A stretch of 64,000 nucleotides of DNA from Isoetes taiwanensis (lineage: Eukaryota; Streptophyta; Lycopodiopsida; Isoetales; Isoetaceae): positions 374,001 to 438,000 of the forward strand of contig JAJEKV010000032.1 of assembly GCA_021234155.1 (NCBI GenBank), read 5' to 3'. The translations under genes and the position numbers were made by a program. This document shows, in pieces, positions 23,377-35,000 of this stretch. The notes under the pieces are model-generated. The model worked only from the letters and a program-made list of their open reading frames with translations. It did no database searches and was not told the DNA's origin. Position 1 is the first letter of the stretch. Each line of letters starts with the position of its first letter.

Positions 23377-23944
23377 ATGTCCTGCGTTCCCAACTGCCCC
23401 TGAAAAAGCGCAGACTCATTGCCTCCATTCGCACAGGTGCCCACCATCTTCGTGAGAGGCGGGTAGGTGGATTGGGGGAGCCCCGCCAGCGGGCTCTGTC
23501 GAAGGCCGTCAAGCGGGTGCCATTGAGGATGAGTCTCACACTTTCGAGAGTTGTTCCGGTCGGATCCGATCCGGAATCGCTCCCTTAGTACACCCGGACT
23601 TGCCCTTACATTTGCTGATGAACACACCGGCAAGATGCGTGCCCCGGGTCGTACATTCGGGAGGTACTTGGACTGCGGGTCACCTTTTTCCCCTTTGGCT
23701 GCTTTCGCTGATTAGGTTAAACTTTGCAGATGCCGGTGCATGATTGTATATATTTGGGTGTTTACGCATTTGGTATGTTAGTTTGTCGAGGCTAATTCTT
23801 TGCCCGCGTTTTTTTCCTCGAAAACCCCGGGGGCGGGGGGTTTTTAATCCCAAGGCGGAATCCGCTTTGCTTTGCGTTTTTTTTATATTGGGTCCCATAG
23901 ACCGATTGGTCTCCGTGGACGATAAAAGTACCTTCCTTCCTTCC
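23377..23944 (+). mobile_element. LINE D: 5'-truncated LINE inserted in LINE B
   Basis: Plus-strand sequence from 'gtcctgcgttcccaac' to a CTTC microsatellite tail (23931-23944) matches the 3' end of LINE C read on its own strand, including 'ggtgcccaccatctt', 'gcgggtgccattgaggatga' and the shared 3' module. A long frame reads EDESHTFESCSGRIRSGIAP ... LHLLMNTPARC ... HLFPLWLLSLIRLNFADAG, ending TGA; LINE C has the same start and LHLLMNT, with a frameshift. The flanks carry CCAT on both sides, a short target-site duplication. Confidence 0.8.
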
Positions 23945-24115
23945 ATTATCCATCTTATACAACGATCTACATACATCCTCTACTGTGATGAAGTCTGTTA
24001 TTGCTGTATCATTCAATTCCATGCTATCAGCATTCGGTATTGTATATAGATATGTTGCATAACTTAGCAAGTCTTGCCGAGTGAAATTCCCTTGAGGCAT
24101 TGCAGGTGTTTGCAT
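23945..24115 (-). pseudogene. LINE B ORF2 segment upstream of the LINE D insertion
   Basis: Encodes NFTRQDLLSYATYLYTIP and, near the break, ITVEDVCRSLYKMDNG. It corresponds to the region between endonuclease and RT domains; LINE C has LANGKAVTSMVCGAELLKW at the matching place. Further upstream (24116-24290) nothing is recognised, so LINE B is 5'-truncated near 24115 or its 5' part has decayed. Confidence 0.75.
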
Positions 24116-24291
24116 GTAGCTCCATAATCTCTTTATATAACCTTAAAGATTAAGATAAAATTTAGAAGTTTCACAAATTTATATATCCAAGTTCGACAGT
24201 TTTTCAAAAGCCTCTATCCTTCTATGCTCGGAGTTCTATAGATGGCATTTTTAATAAAAAAATTAATCTACAAATTCATTAACCAACATCA

Positions 24292-25704
24292 CTAAGAGAT
24301 TTCACAAAGGAATGCATTTAAGTTCTCTTTGAAATTGAGCCCATGCACACGACTTTTATTTTTAAGCTGCAAGGCCCGTTGCCTCATGGCTTCTCTCTGT
24401 GAGGATTCCTTCATTACCATTTTAACACATTTCTCAACCTTTTGCCATGCGACAAACCCTTCTGCAGTGGCCTCAACCTCAATCCCAATCTTGAGTTCAT
24501 CCACCACATATCTACATGTAAAAGGTTGGTCACCCATGAAAGGCCAACATACTATAGGGAGCGGCGCCAAAAGTGATACACTCAAGGATAGAGTTCCAAC
24601 CACAATGAGTAACAAATCCATGGCCAAGGGGGTGTCTCAAAATTAGGGATTGGGGAGCCAGGTCCCAAACAATGAGCCCCAAATCATGGATGGAATCTAG
24701 GAACCCTTGTGGAAAGGCATGGGAAGTACATTGGGGACAACCCACAAGAATTTGTGGTGGCTTGCTTTGAGCCCTAAAAAGCGGCTCGTGTATTTGCGTC
24801 TCCCCTAATGCGCCCGGCTTCCAAATGAAATAAAGAGCAGCGAGGAAGGGCCACGCTTGTCTAGCCACTCCAAACACGTCGATTCTTGACACTCTTATCT
24901 GGTTGTACCAGCCTAACCTTGTCATTTTGTTCCTGCCCCAAATCCTCCGAAAGGCGGGGATGAATGAGTGGCCCAACCCAGGTATCGACTTTTTGAGACA
25001 CCGATTCGTCTGGGCATTTGAGGCAGGTCTGCGAAAAACCTCCTCCTCTAATTCATAGAATGTATTTACCGAGAATCCCATCTACTTCCACTAGATGTTT
25101 CTTCGGGCCTTGCACGCAGTGGATTGCTCGGTCTTTTATGACATCCGGAACCCGATTCCACGGCACAAATGGAAGGCGAGGAACGGCCAATCCGCCGTCC
25201 GGTCCGGAGAACTTTCTGCGGCGGAATGTGGCAACCATGTAAAAGCGAGGGATCACGGTAGAAGAGATAATGTCGATATGGAATTTAGAAGCGAGGGGCA
25301 AATGACAGAGAACCATCATGTAGGTGATTATGGCAGCGGGGAGGCGATTCCATGGTGTAAGAGGTCTTCAAAGGCACTTTCGTCTTGAGAAAAATCGGCG
25401 GAACGGGGGAGGTCTTCATGGAGAAATTTGAAACCCGCCCATAACCACTCTGCGCATTTGAAGCTGCTCGCGGGGCATTCAGAGAGTAAAAGCAAAGGCG
25501 ATGTCCAGCCCCTACATTTCGTCCAAATCTGGGCGGTCATAGCGGCATCACGATTCGAGCTTGAAAAACCAGCGTGATGGAATTGCCCAGCCATGCCGGT
25601 ACGCCGCCCGAGGTTCATCACGCGGCGTTGCATGGCCTCTCCCGATCGTAAAGACAAATTAGGATATGTCTTGATTTCCTTGGAGCCACGGCGTCGATGG
25701 CCAT
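24292..25704 (-). pseudogene. UDP-glycosyltransferase (GT1, PSPG box) pseudogene
   Basis: Minus-strand translation starts MAIDAVAPRKSRHILIC at ATG 25704-25702, continues in shifted frames with EAMQRRVMNLGRR, GFKFLHEDLPRSADFSQDE, LPFVPWNRVPDV and GFSVNTFYELEEE, and reaches the plant PSPG box at about 24667-24535: WDLAPQSLILRHPLGHGF, THCGWNSILE, then after a frameshift PIVCWPFMGDQPFTCRYVVD and a C-terminal helix, VEKCVKMVMKESSQREAM. Total length, about 470 codons, is normal for plant UGTs, which transfer sugar from UDP-sugars to small molecules in the cytosol. At least four frameshifts and a gypsy element at the start codon make this copy non-functional. Confidence 0.85.
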
Positions 25705-25705
25705 G

Positions 25706-25927
25706 TGCTATATGCTAAGGGCGTGGAGTCCAAAGATGGCTTTTAGGCCAAAAGAGGGCCTTTAGTCCAAAAGGGGCTTATGGTCCAAAGAGGGGCTTTG
25801 GTCCAAAGATGGACCAAAGGCGTGCATGCTATATAGTAGCTCGGGGGAGCCTGGGCAGCTGTGGTCATAGGCCCGAGGGCTCGTGGTTGGGTGGTGAGAT
25901 AGCGTGCCACGCCAAGTGTGTGTTTTA
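25706..25927 (+). repeat. 5' LTR of the 5.1-kb gypsy element
   Basis: 222 bp, about 90% identical to the 3' LTR by eye, with several single-base indels in homopolymers. It carries repeats of 'ttggtccaaaga'-type words. No clear TATA box was chosen. Confidence 0.95.
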
Positions 25928-26019
25928 GTGGTATCGAGCAACAAGTTTGATGGCGGTTCTCCGCCAATGTTAACTTGGAAGATGAAGAGCTCAAGGAAAA
26001 ACTTTTGAGTTAGAGCATG

Positions 26020-26950
26020 ATAATTGCTCATGAGAGAAAAACTTGCAAAATGCCGAGGCTCGAATTGCGGAGCTGCAAGAATTGGATTCTCTGGCGTAGC
26101 CAGGTGGCCGAGCTGCAAAAGAAGCTGCGAGGCCCCACGTAGTGGCATCAAACGGGTGCCAATGTCAAAATTGAATTCAAAAGTATTCACGCCACTAGTG
26201 ATGCGGATGAATTATTCAGCGTAAGCCGGGATTTGAATTCATATTTTGCTAAGACTAAGGATGACGAGGACTTTTTCAGTTATATTTTTTCTTTGGCGTC
26301 ATCCGGATGGGGTTGCTAAGCGGTGGCTGGATATCCGGAAGAACCAACCCGGTCGATCAACCTATTGTTACCTTTGCGAATTTGAAAAGCAAATCAAAAA
26401 TCGTTTTTGGGTCATAATTGGGGTAGCGATCTTATCGCTGGAATGGAATAAGTTGACCCAACAAAACATGGAAAGCTATTCGATCCTTCACAAGACGCGA
26501 GTTTTAAAGAAAGGACTTCAGCTTAGTAAAAATGATCTTCGAGAAGTCCGAAAAACTCATGGGTGGGGTGCATCGTTGGGTAGGGCAAAGCTCGACACGC
26601 AAGTTGCCAATCTTTCTTTTTGGTGAGCCTCAGAAGATGGCAGAGAAAGTAGAGGAGGAAGGTTTGGCCCCATTGAAGCCATTAATGCTCAAGCGTGGCC
26701 TCAAAGTTTTCTATGAAAGAGGCGAGTGGTTTTGGGATAAATCAATGGGATCTGCTCCGTGGTCCGGGCGTTCAAACGGCCGCATTACGACGCTGAAGAT
26801 AATGCACTGTTGGGGGCCAAAGAGCCAAAGGAATCGTATCAAGCACGCAAAGAAGCGGCTTATGCGAGAAAATAAGTGTTTTGTTTGTTATTCAACCGAT
26901 CATAAGTTTTATGAACGCCCTACTTATTTGGAAAAGAAGAAGGGGAACTA
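26020..26950 (+). pseudogene. Gypsy gag remnant with damaged zinc knuckle
   Basis: Reading frames shift several times across gag. The last frame ends with KRLMRENKCFVCYSTDHKFY followed by ERP: a CCHC knuckle (C-X2-C-X4-H-X4-C) whose final cysteine is replaced by arginine. Gag would form the particle and the knuckle would bind the RNA. Confidence 0.75.
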
Positions 26951-27059
26951 AAAGGAAGCTACACCTACTCTTAAGTCCGGGACTAAGAAAGAAGATAAAA
27001 GTAAGAAAGTAGCTTCGTTCAGGAGATGGAAAAGGGAAGAAGGTGGCTACTGGTCGGGA

Positions 27060-29980
27060 AAAATGGGATATGGATTCTGTTGAGAATAGTAGTCTCTTAC
27101 GATTTTGGGCTACTATTCAAGATCAAAAAGTACATGTCCTATTCGATCCCGAGGCGGTGAGTTTGATTTTATTTCTGCTTAGCTTGGTGAAAGAACTCAA
27201 ATTAACTTCTATTCCTTTATCAAGTGATGTAGAATTAGCTTCGCTTTCTTGAATGTTGCCCCTCCGCCTTCTTCATTTATGGTCAAGGATGTTGAATTTC
27301 AATCAATTGCAGGGATATATCCAGAACGTTCTTTCATGGTTTCTGACCTTGGAGGTATGGATATAATTCTAGGCATGCCATGGCATAAGGCTATTAATCC
27401 TCTTATAGATTGGAAAGCGGGTATTGTTATGTTATCCTTGGAAGGGGGTAAAAAGACCTTCAAGTTTGTGAAGGATGATATTGTATCCCCTATTCCCACA
27501 GTTTCTGTTGTACAGTTTAAACGTTTGGCAATGAAAACTCATTTTGTGTATTTGGTGGTTTTGCGTTCTAAGTTAGAAGTATCTCCATTAAATGAGCGTC
27601 AAACAGTCTTTTTGCATTATTTTGATGATGTCTTTTCAAATGAAATTCCACAAACTTTGCCACCCCAACGTTTGGAGGACCACAGGATTGATCTTCTTCC
27701 TGGGAAAGCACCTCCTAATCAAGCTCCTTATCGGAGAATGCATGGCCAACAAGTTGAGATTAGGCGCCAGCTTGATGAGTTGCTTCAAGCTGGATTGATC
27801 CGCCATAGTTCTTCACCTTTTGGTGCTCCTGTCTTGTTGGTTAAGAAAAAAGATAATTCCTGGCGCATGTGTATAGATTATCGCGCTTTGAATAAGATAA
27901 CCATAAAGAATCGGTTTCCTATACCAAGGGCGGATGATTTGTTTGATCAACTCAAGGTGCCAGCGTTTTTTTAGCCGCCTTGATCTTAAGTCGAGGGGTA
28001 TTGGCAACTTAAGGTTGCGCGCTGAAGATGTTCACAAGATCAAGGCGTTTAGGACAACCTTTGGACATTATGAGTTTTTAGTCATGCCATTTGGACTTAC
28101 AAATGCGCCCTTTTTTTCTTGAGGCTAATGGGGCTTAATATTTGAAGATGTGCATGGTGTTTATGTTGTCGTGTTCTTTGATGACATATTAGTTTTTAGT
28201 AAGTCCGAGGAAGATCATTACTTGCATTTTGCGAGAGGTTTTCCGTCGGTTAAGGGAGGAGTCTATTACTCTTAATCCTAAGAAAAGTATATTTTCCAAT
28301 CGGAAATTGAATATTTGGGTCATATTGTTTTTTACCGAGGGTCTTAAAGTTGATCCCAAGAAGGTACAAGCAATTGTGGATTGGCCTCGTACCTATTTCG
28401 CGATTCTTTGCATTATGCGTTCCTTTTGGGCTTATGCGCGGTTATTATAGGAAGTTTGTACGAGAATTTTGCTCGTTTAGCTTCAGATTTATATTTGTTG
28501 CTTTCTAAAAAGATGTTCCTTTCCAATGGAATCTTAATCATCGGTTTGCTTTCCAAGTTTTAAAGGATGCCATGGTTAATCCTCCGTTTCAAGGCTTGCC
28601 AAAGTTTGGTCTACCTTTCTTGTTATGTGTTGATGCAAGTGGTGTGGCTTTTGGCTGGTTTTGATGCGAGGATGGTCATCCTATTGCTTATGAAAGTCGA
28701 AAGTTTTCTCGACACGGAAAGTAGATATAGTGTTTATGATAAGGAATTTCTGGCTGTCATTCATGCTTTGAAAGTGTGGCGACACTATCTTATAGGGTCA
28801 ACAGTTCATATTTTGACTGACCACCAAAGCATTAGGCACATTGTTTCACAGAAAACATTATCGGAAAGGCGCTTGAAATGGGTTGCTTTTATGCAAAGAA
28901 TATGATTTCTCGGTGGATTATCGTCCGGTAAAAGAGAATGTTGTAGCTGATGCTTTAAGTAGACGCTATGCGCTTTGTTCTCTTTCTATAGCACAATCCA
29001 ACCATTTGGAGGAAATGAAGCCATTGTATGCCACTGACCTTGATTATAAAGATATTTGGTTGTTAGCTCAAAGTGGCAATGCATATGGATATAAGATCGT
29101 TAATGGGTTCTTGTATAAAGGTCCAAAGCTATGCATTGTGCGGAACTTTTTCGGTCACTTATTCTTAAAGAAGTCCATGATGCACCCATCGCGGGTCATC
29201 GTGGCGTGGGGCAACTTTTGGCAAAGCTTGAACCATACTTTATTTGGCCCGGATTGCGGAGAGATGTTTTGGTTCATATTCGGCATTGTGTTACTTGTCA
29301 ACGGATAAAGAAAGCTTAACAAGAAACCTCATGGTGTTCCTTTATCCTTGCCTATTCGGAGGCAAAGTGGGAAACAGATCACTATGGATTTTATTGTTGG
29401 TCTTCCTCCCGGTTCGCTAAGAACAACGTCATTTGGACAATTGTTGATTGTTTAACTAAGCACGCTCATTTTATTCCTTGTTAGGATAAGTTGTGGCTTA
29501 TAGTGCTTTTACGCTCTTTATCAAAGAGATATTTAGGCTACATGGTTTGCCAAAGATTATTGTATCCGTCGTGATACAAAGTTTACTAGTAAATTCAGGA
29601 AGGCATTATTTATGCAATTGGGGACGAGTTGAGGTTCTCCTTTGCTTTTTCACCCTTAAACCCGATGGACAATCCGAGGTGGTCAATAAAGTTATTTGTT
29701 CCATCTTAAGGGGTTTGTCAATGAACATCAAGGTCATTGGGAAGAGTATTTGCCTATTGCTGAATTTGTGTATAATAATACCTATCGGTCTACCATAAAG
29801 ATGACTCCTTTTCGTGCGGTCTATGGTCACTGTCTTTGGAGCCACTCTTTTCGAGTGTGTGAAGATGTTCGGCCGATGATTTGGTTATTGAGCATAAGGA
29901 TCTCATAGACTTGCTTCAAGCTCAGATTCGAGATGCTCAAGCATCTTTGCAAATAAATCATCTAAGTTATGCAACCAATG
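27060..29980 (+). pseudogene. Gypsy pol remnant: protease, RT, RNase H, integrase
   Basis: Protease: VHVLFDPEAVS (active-site D-S/T-G now DPE), then [82 protein letters not shown], then in shifted frames [15 protein letters not shown] and VVVFFDDILVFSKSEED (catalytic FDD at about 28180). RNase H: SRYSVYDKEFLAVIHALKVW and ILTDHQSIRHIVSQ. Integrase: zinc-binding HDAPIAGHRG...HCVTCQ (29170-29305), core MDFIVGLPPGS (29382 on) and KPDGQSEVVNKVI with the catalytic glutamate (about 29670), then WEEYLPIAEFVYNNTYRST. At least eight frame changes make it inactive. Confidence 0.9.
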
Positions 29981-30099
29981 GTTTTAAGGAAGGAGATTGG
30001 GTATGGATGAGGATCCATAAAGGCCACTTTTAAGAAAGATGCTTAAAGAAGAAGGATCTTAAGTTGGCACCCGTTTCCATGGACCATTTCAAGTTATTA

Positions 30100-30420
30100 A
30101 AGTGGTCAATGAGAATGCATATCAATTAAGATTGCCTCAAGGTTGGAAAATGCATGATGTAGTGAATGTTTCATTCCTAAAGGCTTATCATGGTAAGGAG
30201 TTACCTCAACTTGGGAGGTTAACCGAGCGAGAATTGATTGATGATTTCAAGTTCTAGAGCCTAAACAATTTTGGCGGATAAATCCACCTAGTGGTTCAAG
30301 ACAATATTTGGTTAAGTTAAGCTCACAAACCTTTGGAGGACGCTTCATGGTGCGTGGCAATGTTTTAGAAGCTTATCCAGGATATTCTTAGAGAATATAA
30401 AGATCGGAAAGCAAAGGAAG
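30100..30420 (+). pseudogene. Gypsy integrase C-terminus with possible chromodomain
   Basis: After the core, the frames read PFQVIKVVNENAYQLRLPQG and VVNVSFLKAYHG, the usual integrase tail. Further on, EPKQ, RQYLVK and KPLEDASWCVA resemble the spacing of a chromodomain (LVKWKG...EDATWE), but stop codons and frame changes intervene. If right, the element is a chromovirus, and the domain would once have guided insertion to marked chromatin. Confidence 0.5.
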
Positions 30421-30562
30421 CCGAGGGACAAGAGGAAGTCCAAGCACAGGCTTCTACTAGCCTACCTAAGCGAGGGCCAAGGAAGGATTATGCTCGGATG
30501 GCTAAAGGTATTTAGATACCCTTTTGCAGCAGAGGACCGTCCTGCAATGTCAAGAGGGGGAA

Positions 30563-30788
30563 TGCTATATGCTAAGGGACGGAGTCCAAAGATGGCTTTT
30601 AGGCCAAAAAGAGGGCCTTTAGTCCAAAAGGGGGCTTATGGTCCAAAGAGGGCTTTGGTCCAAAGATGGACCAAAGGGGCGTGCATGCTATATAGTAGCT
30701 CGTGGGAGAGCTCTGGGGCAGGCTGTGTCATAGCCGAGGGCTCGTGGTTGGGTGGTGAGATAGCGTGCCACGTCAAGTGTGTGTTTTA
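30563..30788 (+). repeat. 3' LTR of the 5.1-kb gypsy element
   Basis: 226 bp, same boundaries and internal order as the 5' LTR, directly followed by the CCATG target duplicate. Confidence 0.95.
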
Positions 30789-30793
30789 CCATG

Positions 30794-31432
30794 GCGGATG
30801 GATTGTGTTATGCGGCCTTGAATTATAGAGAATACAAACACCCCTAGGCCAATATTTGAAGCCTTCTTTCTCCGGAGCCAACCTCAGTTTCCTCCTTTGA
30901 AGTGCATTGAATTCATACGGAAGTTTTCCCGCCATTCATTGACTCAAGCCGGGAATCTACGGGAAAATCCTTGTAGTTTGCCCTACACCACTATGACGAA
31001 CCCACCCGTGCAATTTCCTCTTATAAAGTGCACCGATTTATTGATTCTATTAGTAGATTTTTCCTTTTTAATGGGTTTTTCTTCTAGAGGGTTCGCCCGG
31101 ACCGTAGATTGACAAGATATTCCACGGATTGTGCATCGGGGATGCCTAGTTTTTTGCCCCATAAAACTTAAAGCCAAATCCTAAGGTCCATGATATCGCT
31201 CCCTTCCCGCCATAGAACAAAAAAAAAATGCCGGACAAAAAAGAAATGCGATGGCGGCTCAAACCCGGCCAAAAAATACCCTGGACATACCATTTCAGAT
31301 ATATACACCCCCGTCTAGGCGAAACCATGCGTGAAATACGGTCCCCAAATACCAAACGAAATAATTGGAAGTTTATGAGACCGTATTCCGATTAGACACG
31401 TCTTATTCTGATTAAAATTTTCAAGGAAAAAC
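30794..31432 (-). promoter_or_regulatory. Displaced upstream flank of the UDP-glycosyltransferase copy
   Basis: Because the gypsy element duplicated CCATG at the UGT start codon, 30789 rightward is the original upstream DNA of that gene on the minus strand. A TATA-like TTTATAAG occurs near 31020 on the minus strand, but the same block ('atttcctcttataaagtgca') recurs near 36904, so it may be repeat sequence. No other gene is visible. Confidence 0.4.
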
Positions 31433-32202
31433 TACGTAAAAACCACCTACCAAATATTCTGACGTATCTCCCAATCAGTGTTTGCCACGTGGCAAACATT
31501 CAATCCCGAAATTTCCATTTAGGTAGCATTCTAGCTGACATTCTGTATTTGCGTTACATTCTAGTTGACATTCTGTATTTGCAGCAAAAAGTGCAATGCC
31601 TAAATGCTTTGGAGCTTGAAAACTCTTATCTGACTTTTCCTTGCCACAGATCTGCAACAAAGGGCAACAAAAGATCTGTAACAGAATAAGAGCTTTATCT
31701 GATTTGCACACGAATAGGGCGGATCAAGGCAAACGAAACAGGGGTTTGGCAAACGAAACAGGGCAAACGAAAACATGGGTTTGATTTCCAGGCAAACAAG
31801 GCAAATAAAAGCAGGGATGAGCCGTAAACAAGGCCGGTTAGATTTGTGTGATGAAATGTCCCGCCATATCTACGAATAGCTGCTATTATCTTAAGAAGTG
31901 CTCTAAAATCGTCGCAATCTCACAAAACTCCCAAACTTTTGCTGAAAGAACTTCAAAATGGCTGCTAATCTCACAGAACTCTCAAACTTTTGCTGCAAGA
32001 ACTTCAAGATGGCTGCTAAACTCCCAAGCAAGTCACTAATCTGCCAGAGTAGCCTCTAATTTAAGACATAAGATAAAGGCGCCCTCCAAGAGCACCTTTA
32101 AAGATCAATCGGCCATCGCCATACAACCTCGAGCCTACCGGCAGGAGGCATAGAGAAGGAATTTTTTTTTGCACATAATATTTGGTAGGTGGTTTCCACG
32201 TA
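31433..32202. mobile_element. Non-autonomous TIR element, 770 bp
   Basis: 'tacgtaaaaaccacctacca' plus 'aatatt' (31433-31458) is the reverse complement, with two mismatches, of 32177-32202. The interior holds a 51-bp tandem repeat at 31916-32018 ('aactcccaaacttttgctg...aacttcaa.atggctgct') and a short duplicated phrase 'gacattctgtatttgc' near 31540-31580. No transposase. It abuts the MULE-type inverted repeat directly. Confidence 0.6.
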
Positions 32203-33464
32203 ACGGGAATGTCAAGTTACTTGACGTACCCACGTGTCAGCCACGCTCCATGTGGGAACGTCAAGACATTCCCTTATACAGAATACCCTTATGTTTTGAT
32301 ATATTTTTCCACATGCCCCTAACTTTTCAAAAATCTATGGAATGCCCCTGGTCAACATATTTGCCCTTGTAGAATTTCGTCAGATATCACAATATGCCCT
32401 TAAATTTTGCATATTTCCTCAAATGCCCATTCGCAGCCCGGTTCGTTTCCACTCCCGCCTTTTTCTATAACTTTCTACAAATGGTTTATTCTTTTCCAGT
32501 GCTACAGACCAGCAAATTTTCGGTGCAGTGTTACAGAGTTCGATTGGAGCTTCCTTGATGATGTTGCTGCTACTTGCAGTACAATCGCAATAATCCGATT
32601 CAGATTTTGATTCAGATTTCCGATTCTAATTTCGAGATTATGATCCGACTCAGATTTTGCACCAGCAATAGCTTCTTTGCCGCGACCAAAGAACGATTTC
32701 AAGATCCGCCCGACTTCTTCTTTGCACCAGCAACGATTCTTTTCCTGCAGAAATTTACCTAATCGTGTTGCCATGCAATTGTAGTGAAGCCACTGGAACA
32801 AGGATCTGATTCCTGCTGTTATCCGATTCCACTGGAAGAAGGACCCATCATCGATTCTTAAGCTCGACCCACGGATCGAAATTTGCCACGGATCGGTAAT
32901 TTGCCACAAGAACTTTGCCACGATTTCTTGGCCGGTTTGATTTTCGTGATCATTTTTGGCCCCGCATTTCTTTCTTTTTGATGATAATCGCATGAACAGT
33001 AGCTTTGTTTCTAGAAACTTGGTTTAACTGTCTATAAGCATGTCTATATTCATTAATCGATCTATAAGCATGTCTACAGGAGATTTACTTTACATGGATA
33101 GAGGAGATAGAAGAGATTTACTTTAAGGTAGAATTTGTTTTCGTCCCTAATGATGCAAAATTTGTTCTTCCTCGATGATGTTCCCCGCTACTTTGCAAGA
33201 CAATCCTATTTTTTCTTGTCTTTCTTTCTTTTCGTGGAGTCGCAACAAGGTTCTACTTGGCCTTCATTAAAGGAATTGAAACTAGTCGTGTGAAAGAACA
33301 TGCCATATCGAACCATGTGGAACTGAAAGCGTTAAAGTCAGATAAGACAAGGTAATTTTGTCACAAAAAAGAGCATTAGTCATTTCCGCTCTTAGATGCA
33401 ATTGCTACAAGATTTATGAGTGGCAAATTTTGTTTTCTTATTTATGATGTTTTTCCATTGTAAA

Positions 33465-35000
33465 TACACAGTGACTTGCGGTGCTGGGAATTGCAATTGG
33501 CGTCTCCATGCTTCTATCATAGAAGATATGGTCCCCAATGTGCAATCAAGAAGTTTCAAGCCGTGCACAACTGTGCTGGAGCAGCTCGTCTTGGCAACAA
33601 AGAAGTTAACACCGAGTGGCTAGCTAATCGCACTATTGAAAGATTCCGAGAACAACCTAGTTTGCGGCCAAAAGATCTCATTGGTGATGTCAGAAGAGAA
33701 AAATATCTTATGGCCTTGCATGGAAAGCAAAAGAAGCAGCAAACTCCCAAATCCATGGTGATCATGTAGAGGCCTATAAGAAATTGGAGGGATATTGTGA
33801 AGAAATTTTGAAGATCAATCCAGGAAGCAATTTATTCAAAAGTATAAGCAATAAAAAGTCGAAAGAAACGAATCTCAGGAGAATGCTAGTTTGAAGGGAT
33901 TCCCTTCTTATAGACTAGTGATAGGTTTGGATGACATCCATTTAAAGAGACGATATCTTAGTATACGATTGACAGCTACATCAAAGGGAATGATGGGTTG
34001 TTTCCAATTGCTTTTGCCGTGGTAAGTGCCGAAAATGATGATAATTGGGTATGGTTCCTTCAAAATTTAACGAATTGTATGCATCATGCACAACAAGTCA
34101 CTTTCATTTCAGATAGACAAAAAGGTTTGGTGGAAGGTGTTGAGATTAATTTTGGGGCACAAGTTTCGCATGCTTATTGCATGCGCCATTTAGCTGACAA
34201 TTTTAGGAGGGTCTTCAAGAGTACAACCCTTGTACATTTGTTATGGAATGCAGCGCATGCCAATACTGTAGAAAAATATTATGAAGTGGTCTCTGAAATG
34301 TGTTGCTAACGCCCAAGCTACCATTTGGATTCTTGCTGCAGCTGATGCTATACATTGGGCGAACTCAAAATTCAAGGGACAGAGGTATAGTCATCTAACT
34401 TCTAATATTGCGTAATCTACAATTCTTGGTTGCTTGAACCTAGGGAGTTGCCTGTGTTAGCTATGTTGGAGTTAATTCGGCATAAGTTAATGACATGGTT
34501 CCATGAACGTCGACAACAAGCAGATGCCTATAGAACAGATGCAGGCCAGTATGCACAGTTGGCATTGACTCCTCGTGCCGAGCAGGATGTCAAGAGAGCA
34601 TGTGATCGCGGGCTCTTATCGGATTATAGCAAAGATCGGTTGAGTATGAGATTTTGTCTTCAAAATCTAGGATTGTGAATTTGGAACGAGAACATGCTCT
34701 TGCAGCAAATGGCAGCATGAGGGTATTTCTTATGCACATGCAGCATGTGCAATACTATATAGAAATGAGCATGTTCAGAGCTATGCTCATCAAGCATTTT
34801 TTCTCACTTCCTACTCTAAAACCTATAGGGAGATCATGCACCCCATTATTGTTCCTAATGTTCTAGGTACGATGGTGCCTTTCAGGGCACCCACGAACAA
34901 AGAGGATTTGTAAGGATGAAGAAGTGAAGGAAGTTCATCATTGTAGTAGATGCAAGGGTAGGGACCATAACTCACGGACATGCAGGGCACCCATCTAGTC
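33465..35000 (+). pseudogene. MULE (MuDR-type) transposase
   Basis: After an AG at 33470 the frames give GNCNWRLHAS, KKFQAVHNCAG and WLANRTIERFREQPSLRPKD, the MuDR-type N-terminal zinc domain (C...W-x2-AS...H-x-C). The catalytic core follows: YRLVIGLDDIHLKRRY with the first aspartate (about 33930), FPIAFAVVSAENDDNWVWFL, ISDRQKGLVEGV with the second, and HAYCMRHLADNFRRVFK. Near the end a SWIM zinc finger reads TCSCSKWQHEGISYAHAAC (34690 on), then a CCHC knuckle CSRCKGRDHNSRTC (about 34940). These proteins bind and cut the element ends. Frame breaks near 33770, 33995, 34315 and 34650 make this copy non-autonomous. Confidence 0.85.

Larger units (their letters stand above)
21440..24115 (-). mobile_element. 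LINE B: non-LTR retrotransposon, split by LINE D
   Basis: The minus strand reads a LINE ORF2 from about 24115 to a stop at 21521-21523, followed by ~80 bases of 3' UTR. LINE D (23377-23944, plus strand) interrupts it. Removing LINE D and one copy of the 4-base duplication (ATGG on the minus strand) restores frame from ...SLYKMDNG to GKAHDCEGMVVELLKW, so both sides belong to one element. This is the best-preserved LINE in the window, but it still carries one frameshift and one in-frame stop. Its C-terminus and 3' end differ from LINEs A, C, D and E, so it is a separate family. Confidence 0.85.
25706..30788 (+). mobile_element. Complete Ty3/gypsy LTR retrotransposon, 5.1 kb, decayed coding region
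   Basis: 5' LTR 25706-25927 (222 bp) and 3' LTR 30563-30788 (226 bp) both start TGCTATATGCTAAGGG and end GTGTGTTTTA. The host sequence CCATG is duplicated on both sides (25701-25705 and 30789-30793). The primer binding site TGGTATCGAGC (25929-25939) follows the 5' LTR, as expected for an initiator-Met tRNA primer with one change. The polypurine tract AAGAGGGGGAA (30552-30562) precedes the 3' LTR. Internal order gag, protease, RT, RNase H, integrase places it in Ty3/gypsy. The exact target duplication contrasts with many frameshifts in the coding part. Confidence 0.95.

Noticed and set aside
21440-23944. Twin-priming inversion of a single LINE
   Set aside because: The minus part (B) has its own complete C-terminus and 3' end, and its coding resumes beyond the plus part (D), so two elements are needed.
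32502-32993. 163-codon minus-strand ORF
   Set aside because: No recognisable domain, lies in the MULE leader region with repetitive 'cagattt' words; kept only as a note.
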